Positions 6,047 to 11,111 of a stretch of DNA of 11,111 nucleotides are shown here, in pieces (the first letter of the stretch is position 1; the number at the start of each line of letters is the position of its first letter). The stretch is taken from NCBI GenBank assembly GCA_020434605.1, contig JAGRAL010000121.1, positions 1,181 to 12,291 on the forward strand. The letters run 5' to 3'. Both the position numbers and the translations under genes were made by a program. The notes under the pieces were generated by a model. That model was not told the origin of the DNA, ran no database searches, and worked only from the letters and a program-made list of their open reading frames with translations. Source of the DNA: Bdellovibrionales bacterium. GTDB lineage: Bacteria; Bdellovibrionota; Bdellovibrionia; Bdellovibrionales; UBA840.

Positions 6047-9000
6047 ATGACAAGCACATTTTATCAACGATTTACATATTGGTTTGCTCCGTTATTCATA
6101 ACCGTGTTTGTTTTAAGTTATCAAAACTGCTCTGATGTTGCCTTCCAAAGAGTTGGAGGAAATAAAGTAGAGCCTACGGGTTTAGCCTGTTTACCAGCAG
6201 ATTTTAACTTACAAATTTCTGTTCCAACCGTAACTTTAGGACAACCCGCAAACTTTTTTGTAAACCCTCCAGCGGCCCACACTACATATACATGGGACCT
6301 AAATAACAATGTTTTAGGTGATGGCCCAAGCATGATGTACGTATTCAACCAACCGGGATCGTATGCAATGCGTGTGACGGCCATGAAAGATGGTTGCGAA
6401 AATCCAAGAAGTAAAACTGTAAATATTAACCTTGATGGTGGTCAAACGTGCGAACTTGATAACTTAGCACTTTCAGGTGATCCGTCTGGTATGGTAGCAG
6501 AGACTTTAGATTATGCAGTTAACCACAACTGTGAAGACTTAACATTTGCGTGGAACGCAGGTGATGGTACTACAATTACAAATAACCAAAACACTATGTC
6601 ACATGAGTGGATGTGGCCAGGTATATTTGTGGTATCAACAGATGTTATTGATGGTAACAATCAAAAGCGTTTATCAATGCCTGTATCTATCCAGCAAACA
6701 TGTCCTAGTATAGAAGATCTGTTTGTAACAGCACCTGACGTGGCTTTTGTAAATGAAGTAGTTCCGTATAGCTTAACTATTCCAGGTTGTTTAAATATAA
6801 GTTCGATTGACTGGTCATTTGGTAACAACTCAAGTCCAGCAACAGATAGTGGCTTAAATGTACAAACGACATACTCTACACCAGGAGTAAAAAATGCTAG
6901 CGTAACTGTAGAAGAAGCTAATGGAGATACTGTTGTACTACCTCATAGAATTACTATTTTAGATGATTCAAACCCTCCATGTGATAGCACGTTATTAACC
7001 TTAACAGGCCCTACAGTGGGTAATGTGGGTGAAAGCCTACGCTACGGCGTTTATGTGCCAACTTGTATCAATGCTACAGCATTTAGCTGGAGATTTGGTG
7101 ATGCAACTGTCGGTTCAACAAACCCAATTGATAAAATATATAACCTGGCTGGAACCTACAATATTGATGTAATCGTAACTACCACTACTCATGGGATTAT
7201 TACGCTCTCAAGAAGAGTTGTAATTCATGATGTAGTTTCATATTCATGGGTGCTTGGTTCATACGGTGTATGTACAGGGGCCTGTGGTGTTAACCAAGGA
7301 ACACAAACAGCTAGTTACCAATGTCAAGACAACAACGGTAATGTAGTTGCTGATAGTAATTGTACAGATCCAAAGCCAGCGCCTGAAACAAGAGCATGTA
7401 CGGCACCAGCGGAAACATGTACATGTACTCCGCCACAAATAAATAAGGGTGGGGTTTGCGTAACTCCAGCAACATATACTTGGGTACTAGGTACCTATGG
7501 CGTATGTACGGGAGCTTGTGGAGTTAATCAAGGAACGCAAATTGCGGTTTACGAGTGTAGAAATGATAGTGGACAAGTAGTTGCTGATAGTAATTGTACA
7601 GATCCAAAACCGGCAGCTGAAACAAGAGCATGTACAGTGCCAGCTAACACATGTACTTGTACTCCACCTCAAGTAAATCAAGGTGGTGTGTGTGTGATTC
7701 CTGAAACCTTTGCATGGCAAGCGGTTTGGGGAGCATGTACGGGAGCTTGTGGAGTTAATCAAGGAACACAGTCTTCTACATATCAGTGTGTGAATAGTGG
7801 TGGCCAAGTGGTGGCTGATAGTAATTGTACAGCGCCAAGACCAGCGTCACAAACAAGAGCATGTACAGCACCAGCTAACACATGTACTTGTACTCCACCG
7901 CAAGTAAATCAAGGTGGCGTGTGTGTGACTCCAGTAAACGGAGCGTGTTTAAATCCAAATCCAAGAGTGATTACATACAATCAAAGTTTACCTAACCCAG
8001 TTTGTCAGTCGGGTAGCCCAAGTCCGGCTACATTTACTGTGCCAGCAGGTACAACTGCGACGTATGCTTGCGTAGGTAGTAATACAGGCTCATCTGTATA
8101 TAACTGTAAAATCACAAGATGTTTATCCGGTTACTCTGTAATTAATGATGTTTGCGTGCAAAATCCAACTTACTCATGGGTATTGGGGTCATACGGAACA
8201 TGTACGGGAGCTTGTGGAACAAATCAAGGTACTCAATCGGCTAGCTATCAGTGCGTAAGCAGCAATGGTCAAGTAGTAGCAGATAGTAATTGTACAGCAC
8301 CAAAACCAGCCCCAGTTACAAGAGCATGTACAGCGCCTGCTAACACATGTACATGTACTCCACCTCAAGTAAATCAAGGCGGCGTGTGTGTGACTCCAGT
8401 TAACGGAGCATGTTTAAATCCAAATCCAAGAGTTATTTCTTCTGGTGCAAGTTTACCAAATCCAGTTTGTCAGTCAGGTAGCCCAAGTCCGGCTTCATTT
8501 ACAGTGCCAGCTGGTACAACTACGACGTACTCTTGCGTAGGAAGTAATACGGGTACAACAGCTAATAACTGTAAAATAACAAGATGTTTATCCGGTTACT
8601 CAGTAGTGAATAATACTTGTGTGCAAAATATAACTTACTCATGGGTGCTAGGCTCTTACGGTGCATGTACCGGAGCTTGTGGAACAAATCAAGGTACTCA
8701 AACAGCAAGTTATGTATGTAAAAACAATAGTGGCCAGGTAGTTGCGGATAGTAACTGTACAGCACCAAAACCAGCCCCAGTTACAAGAGCATGTACAGCA
8801 TCTGCTAACGTATGTACTTGTGCGCCGGGATTAGTAAATGATGGCGGTCAGTGTGTGGCTTCTATCGCGATGTATTGGAGTCGTTCAAATACAGGTAGTC
8901 CAACGGATGATAAATTCTTTGTAAGCGAAACATGGTACAGTTTTGTGAAGATTCCAGTAAATGACTCTACATTCGAAATGTGCGCTCGTAAAACGCCAGG

Positions 9001-10126
9001 TGATTCTATTACTAAGTGTAGTGATGGTACAGGATGGTACACAGTTGACCCTTCTCGTTGTAATCAACCAGGGCAACCTACTTGTCAGTACGATGGTATT
9101 TACTCACAAACGTCAACGTACAAAATTTTACGATTTAAAAATTTACCAGGCCATGTGGGTGCGCCAGGTGAAAACTTAAAAGGTTTCTTACGCAGAGGTT
9201 CGCAAAACATCAACTCGGATTATGATATAATGCCAGATGTAAAAACATGGGTTAGTAAAAACTCAAGTGGTAGTCCTGCAACTAATAGCATTAGTGCTAG
9301 TGAAGTGATTTACTCGTTTGTTCAAGTTCCGAAAGTTTTAGTTACTAATAATAGAATTGCTTTACAAATGTGTCAGCACATCGGCGCTAATGGAAGTACT
9401 GTTTGTGATGTAAATAACTACCCCGGGTCTTACACTAACTATACAATGGGTAATGAGTCTTACTTGGCTCCAGGATATCCAATAGACTCTAGTGGTGGAA
9501 TTACAACATTTAAATTTATCAACCAACCAGGTTCAATCGGTGCGCCGGGCCAGCAGATCACCGGCGGAGTTCGTATTGTTCGCCAGAGTGTTAAAAATGG
9601 TGATTTAATGCAGTATAATGTGGTTTGTACATACACGCACAATGGTTCGTGTGTGGTGTCATGTCCATCGGGCACAACACCTGATTCAAATAACGTATGT
9701 CAATCTAATGGGGTTGCAGGAGCTTGTGGTTCTGCAAATACGACTATACCAACCAGAACGCTGGGAACTCAATTGTGCGCAGTAGGTGCAGCGACAACGC
9801 CTACGTATCCGCAGCCAGGTCCAATGAGTTATTCGTACTCATGGTCATGGCAATGTGCTGGTACTAATAACGCTGCTACAGCATATTGTAGTGCCCCAAG
9901 AATTGTAGATGCATTATCTTGTAAGACTAACGTACTTCCACCATCAGGAGTTTCTCCATCACTGGCAGAAAACTACTGTAACTATAGTGCGTCGCTACCG
10001 TTTTACTTTACAACAGTCACTAGTACGCAGCAGTGTGACTGGCTTGGTATGAATTGTACAACTCACTTAAGTTGGTCATGTCCAGGTATAAATGGTGGAA
10101 CTTCTATTAATAATTGTTCTCAGTAA
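6047..10126 (+). CDS. giant multidomain surface lipoprotein: PKD repeats, thrombospondin type 1-like repeats
   Basis: 1359 aa, predicted cell-surface adhesin-like lipoprotein. ATG 6047 has AGGAG with 8-nt spacing. The signal segment (8-27) ends in the atypical lipobox SYQNC, giving Cys28. Four PKD-like domains follow (about 48-130, 135-216, 219-305, 312-395), with YTWDLNN, FAWNAGDG, IDWSFGNN and FSWRFGDA as the W-x-F-G-D strands; each carries two cysteines. Five thrombospondin type 1-like repeats begin at Trp401, 479, 557, 711 and 866 (pattern W-x9-CTGACGxNQGTQ, then VVADSNC, then TRACTA), each followed by a CTCxPxxVNxGGxCV linker; an extra ~80-aa cysteine module sits after the third and fourth. 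Then two ~115-aa modules of unknown fold (about 942-1052, 1065-1182), and a cysteine-rich tail with WSWQCAGTN-type motifs. No enzyme motif is visible. PKD and TSR domains are known extracellular protein- or glycan-binding modules. It is monocistronic, with its own FliA-like promoter and terminator. Confidence 0.88.
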   Translation: MTSTFYQRFTYWFAPLFITVFVLSYQNCSDVAFQRVGGNKVEPTGLACLPADFNLQISVPTVTLGQPANFFVNPPAAHTTYTWDLNNNVLGDGPSMMYVFNQPGSYAMRVTAMKDGCENPRSKTVNINLDGGQTCELDNLALSGDPSGMVAETLDYAVNHNCEDLTFAWNAGDGTTITNNQNTMSHEWMWPGIFVVSTDVIDGNNQKRLSMPVSIQQTCPSIEDLFVTAPDVAFVNEVVPYSLTIPGCLNISSIDWSFGNNSSPATDSGLNVQTTYSTPGVKNASVTVEEANGDTVVLPHRITILDDSNPPCDSTLLTLTGPTVGNVGESLRYGVYVPTCINATAFSWRFGDATVGSTNPIDKIYNLAGTYNIDVIVTTTTHGIITLSRRVVIHDVVSYSWVLGSYGVCTGACGVNQGTQTASYQCQDNNGNVVADSNCTDPKPAPETRACTAPAETCTCTPPQINKGGVCVTPATYTWVLGTYGVCTGACGVNQGTQIAVYECRNDSGQVVADSNCTDPKPAAETRACTVPANTCTCTPPQVNQGGVCVIPETFAWQAVWGACTGACGVNQGTQSSTYQCVNSGGQVVADSNCTAPRPASQTRACTAPANTCTCTPPQVNQGGVCVTPVNGACLNPNPRVITYNQSLPNPVCQSGSPSPATFTVPAGTTATYACVGSNTGSSVYNCKITRCLSGYSVINDVCVQNPTYSWVLGSYGTCTGACGTNQGTQSASYQCVSSNGQVVADSNCTAPKPAPVTRACTAPANTCTCTPPQVNQGGVCVTPVNGACLNPNPRVISSGASLPNPVCQSGSPSPASFTVPAGTTTTYSCVGSNTGTTANNCKITRCLSGYSVVNNTCVQNITYSWVLGSYGACTGACGTNQGTQTASYVCKNNSGQVVADSNCTAPKPAPVTRACTASANVCTCAPGLVNDGGQCVASIAMYWSRSNTGSPTDDKFFVSETWYSFVKIPVNDSTFEMCARKTPGDSITKCSDGTGWYTVDPSRCNQPGQPTCQYDGIYSQTSTYKILRFKNLPGHVGAPGENLKGFLRRGSQNINSDYDIMPDVKTWVSKNSSGSPATNSISASEVIYSFVQVPKVLVTNNRIALQMCQHIGANGSTVCDVNNYPGSYTNYTMGNESYLAPGYPIDSSGGITTFKFINQPGSIGAPGQQITGGVRIVRQSVKNGDLMQYNVVCTYTHNGSCVVSCPSGTTPDSNNVCQSNGVAGACGSANTTIPTRTLGTQLCAVGAATTPTYPQPGPMSYSYSWSWQCAGTNNAATAYCSAPRIVDALSCKTNVLPPSGVSPSLAENYCNYSASLPFYFTTVTSTQQCDWLGMNCTTHLSWSCPGINGGTSINNCSQ
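7247..8860 (+). repeat. array of five TSR-encoding repeat units
   Basis: Coding repeats inside the giant lipoprotein. Units start at 7247, 7481, 7715, 8177 and 8642. The first two are exactly 234 bp (78 codons); the third and fourth are 462 and 465 bp because each carries an added module (from about 7934 and 8399). DNA identity is high locally: a 33-bp perfect match at 7504-7536 and 7735-7767, and a 29-bp perfect match at 7640-7668 and 7871-7899. This points to recent duplication or gene conversion. Confidence 0.85.
7934..8634 (+). repeat. two copies of an ~80-aa cysteine module (VNGACLNPNPRVI type)
   Basis: Copies begin at 7934 (residue 630) and 8399 (residue 785), each about 230 bp, separated by the fourth TSR unit. 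Shared features are VNGACLNPNPRVI, LPNPVCQSGSPSPA, TFTVPAGTT, CVGSNTG, NCKITRCLSGYSV and a closing CVQN. The spaced cysteines suggest a small disulfide-stabilised domain; I cannot name its family. The pair makes the TSR-plus-module unit a larger duplicated block of about 465 bp. Confidence 0.75.
8870..9592 (+). repeat. two divergent copies of a ~115-aa module of unknown fold
   Basis: Residues about 942-1052 and 1065-1182 of the giant lipoprotein align. Shared landmarks are SxSNTGSP or SKNSSGSP, then YSFVKIP or YSFVQVP, then EMC or QMC, then KFKNLPG or KFINQPG, with IGAPG/VGAPG before a closing GFLRR or GGVRI. The copies are diverged at the DNA level, so this is an older duplication than the TSR array. 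Sugar-binding is imaginable, but no family is recognised. Confidence 0.6.
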
Positions 10127-10147
10127 CAAGCATTCAATGGCTGCATC

Positions 10148-10176
10148 AAAGAGGACCCTTGGGTCCTCTTTTTGTT
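10148..10176 (+). terminator. Rho-independent terminator of the giant lipoprotein gene
   Basis: Arms AAAGAGGACC (10148-10157) and GGTCCTCTTT (10162-10171) pair perfectly around a CTTG loop, followed by TTTGTTT. It sits 21 nt after the stop codon and separates the gene from the PilZ gene, which has its own promoter. Confidence 0.92.
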
Positions 10177-10216
10177 TCATAGTGGTACAAAAAACCCCTC
10201 AAAACGCTCATTTTGC

Positions 10217-10243
10217 TAAACTTTGGTCTAGTTAGTCCGATGA
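10217..10243 (+). promoter_or_regulatory. sigma-28 (FliA)-like promoter of the PilZ gene
   Basis: TAAA (10217-10220), exactly 15 nt, then TCCGATGA (10236-10243), compared with TAAA-N15-GCCGATAA. The -35 is perfect and its extension TAAACTTT matches TAAAGTTT at 7 of 8; the -10 matches 6 of 8. The -10 ends 30 nt before ATG 10274. Confidence 0.6.
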
Positions 10244-10273
10244 GTATGTAAGAACATTAAACTAGAGAAGGTT

Positions 10274-10705
10274 ATGAGAGCTTTTGAAAATAGACAATCG
10301 GTAGCACTGAGAAAAGAGACGGAAGCCATTGAAGTTGTAGCGATAAGGCTTAACCTAGAAGATTTTGCTGAGACAGCAAAGATCATGGATATTTCAAAGA
10401 CGGGATTATTACTTCATGTTCACAGGGAAGAACTACTTAGCACTGAGGCTAAAAAGAAATTTCAATTGGATAATATTGTAGGTGAACAGTTATTTATGAC
10501 GATTGATGCTATGGATTTAGAGATCGATGGCGTAGTAACGAGGACTAAATCAATTGGCGGTGGCTGGTTTGAGGTAGGAATCGATTATAGCGCAGGATCA
10601 CCTGATTATTGGCGAGAATGCCTTGTGGAATTACTTCCTTCACCGGATGAAATGGAAGATTATGATGATATAGAGCAAATTTGGCCAACAGCCGAAGATG
10701 AATAA
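10274..10705 (+). CDS. PilZ-domain protein
   Basis: 143-aa cytoplasmic protein with a single PilZ domain, the family that binds cyclic di-GMP or acts as a partner in motility and surface behaviour. The signature DxSxxG is present as D39-I-S41-K-T-G44, followed by LLLHV, and the C-terminal strands GVVTRT and GGWFEVGIDYS fit the fold. The second c-di-GMP motif, RxxxR, is not evident: arginines at 2, 7 and 13 have other spacings, so ligand binding is doubtful. The tail (124-143) is strongly acidic. ATG 10274 follows AGAGAAGG closely. The gene is flanked by a terminator on each side and has a FliA-like promoter, so it is probably monocistronic and expressed with motility genes. Domain call firm; role inferred. 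Confidence 0.85.
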   Translation: MRAFENRQSVALRKETEAIEVVAIRLNLEDFAETAKIMDISKTGLLLHVHREELLSTEAKKKFQLDNIVGEQLFMTIDAMDLEIDGVVTRTKSIGGGWFEVGIDYSAGSPDYWRECLVELLPSPDEMEDYDDIEQIWPTAEDE

Positions 10706-10709
10706 AAAG

Positions 10710-10735
10710 AAAACCCACTTAAAGTGGGTTTTTTA
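10710..10735. terminator. bidirectional terminator between convergent genes
   Basis: AAAACCCAC (10710-10718) and GTGGGTTTT (10724-10732) form a perfect 9-bp stem with a TTAAA loop. The plus strand continues with T residues directly, and the minus strand reads through TTTTCTTTTTATT, so it can serve the PilZ gene and the convergent acetyltransferase gene, whose stop codon at 10733-10735 abuts it. Confidence 0.88.
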
Positions 10736-11111
10736 TGGTTTGCGCTCTAAAGTTACGACACTTAAACCCTCTGCTAATTCGGATCGACTTTTTAACTCAA
10801 AATGAAATTTTTTATACAAGTTTAAAGCAGGTTGATTTTTATCCCCTGTAGAAACATTAAATATAAAATCTGGATACAAATTCAACGCATAAGAGACCAA
10901 GCTTTTAGCGATTCCTTTTCTAAAATGATTTGGATCAACAACTAACTTATGAATCCATACCAACGAATTTTTTTGCTCTATAAATATCGCGCCTGTTGGA
11001 GAGGATTTTTCATAAGATACGTAAACTTCGTGTTTAGTATTTGTAAGGTCTTTTAAGTCTTCATCTTGTGGGGGAAGGCTGATAACCCCTAAGAGATTGG
11101 CCTCCACTTGG
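10733..11111 (-). CDS. GNAT-family N-acetyltransferase (5' end outside the window)
   Basis: Predicted acetyl-CoA-dependent N-acetyltransferase, cytoplasmic. The acetyl-CoA-binding motif is visible as KLVVDPNHFRKGIAKSLVSY (V-D-P, then R/K-G-I-A in place of the classical RxxGxG/A), followed by the later N-x-x-A-x-x-L-Y-K-K-F-x-F motif (NQPALNLYKKFHF), where His replaces the usual Gly before Phe. The frame stays open to the window edge; a GTG at 11107 could start a 124-aa protein but has no ribosome binding site in view, and the family normally has more residues before the first core strands. It is therefore treated as N-terminally incomplete. Substrate unknown. Convergent with the PilZ gene across a shared terminator. 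Confidence 0.82.
   Translation of the reverse strand, partial: QVEANLLGVISLPPQDEDLKDLTNTKHEVYVSYEKSSPTGAIFIEQKNSLVWIHKLVVDPNHFRKGIAKSLVSYALNLYPDFIFNVSTGDKNQPALNLYKKFHFELKSRSELAEGLSVVTLERKP

Noticed and set aside
5861..6067. 68-codon minus-strand frame in the divergent intergenic region
   Set aside because: It runs over the FliA-like promoter and the start of the giant gene, has no domain or signal, and no ribosome binding site is apparent.
7487..8377. Ser/Thr/Cys-rich minus-strand frames (106 and 62 codons) opposite the TSR array
   Set aside because: They are antisense shadows of the repetitive TSR coding sequence and resemble each other only because the sense strand repeats.
7247..8860. 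Regular repeats considered as a CRISPR array
   Set aside because: Units are 234 bp or longer, in frame, and translate to TSR domains; there are no short repeats with unique spacers.
8961..9179. 72-codon plus-strand frame inside the giant gene
   Set aside because: Out-of-frame shadow without a ribosome binding site; the main frame has clear domain structure here.

Overview
The window looks like chromosomal DNA of a low-GC Gram-negative bacterium, most likely a member of the Bdellovibrionota (predatory Bdellovibrio-like bacteria). This is inferred from three things: a YQNC-type lipoprotein signal that I associate with that group, a high density of secreted cysteine-rich proteins, and several sigma-28 (FliA)-like promoters. 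No rRNA, tRNA, CRISPR array, transposase or integrase is visible.

Layout: (1) 26-949, a LysR-family regulator, followed by a 151-bp gap holding three 11-bp repeats and a dyad. (2) 1101-3099, a probable two-gene + strand operon: a secreted trypsin-like serine protease with a novel C-terminal extension, then an unrecognised secreted protein. A hairpin at 3085-3114 separates it from the convergent gene that follows. (3) 3123-4799 (-), a lipoprotein with a complete MIDAS-type von Willebrand A domain and several Asp-rich calcium-loop motifs. (4) 4959-5081 (-), a 40-residue exported CxxC peptide with a strong ribosome binding site and its own terminator. (5) 5192-5833 (-), a cytoplasmic protein resembling SseB-like proteins. 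(6) 6047-10126 (+), a 1359-residue lipoprotein: four PKD-like domains, five thrombospondin type 1-like repeats with interposed cysteine-rich modules, two copies of an unassigned ~115-residue module and a cysteine-rich C-terminus. (7) 10274-10705 (+), a PilZ-domain protein. (8) 10733 to the window end (-), a GNAT acetyltransferase cut by the window edge.

The most interesting signal is regulatory and architectural. The VWA lipoprotein, the giant PKD/TSR lipoprotein and the PilZ protein are each preceded by a match to the FliA promoter consensus, with an identical 15-nt spacer (TAAR-N15-nnCGAnnA). This suggests that a VWA/MIDAS protein and a TSR/PKD adhesin-like protein are made together with the motility (in predators, attack-phase) programme. 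VWA plus TSR is also the domain pair of the apicomplexan invasion adhesin TRAP, here split over two neighbouring lipoproteins. Function is inferred; the domains and promoter motifs can be read from the sequence.
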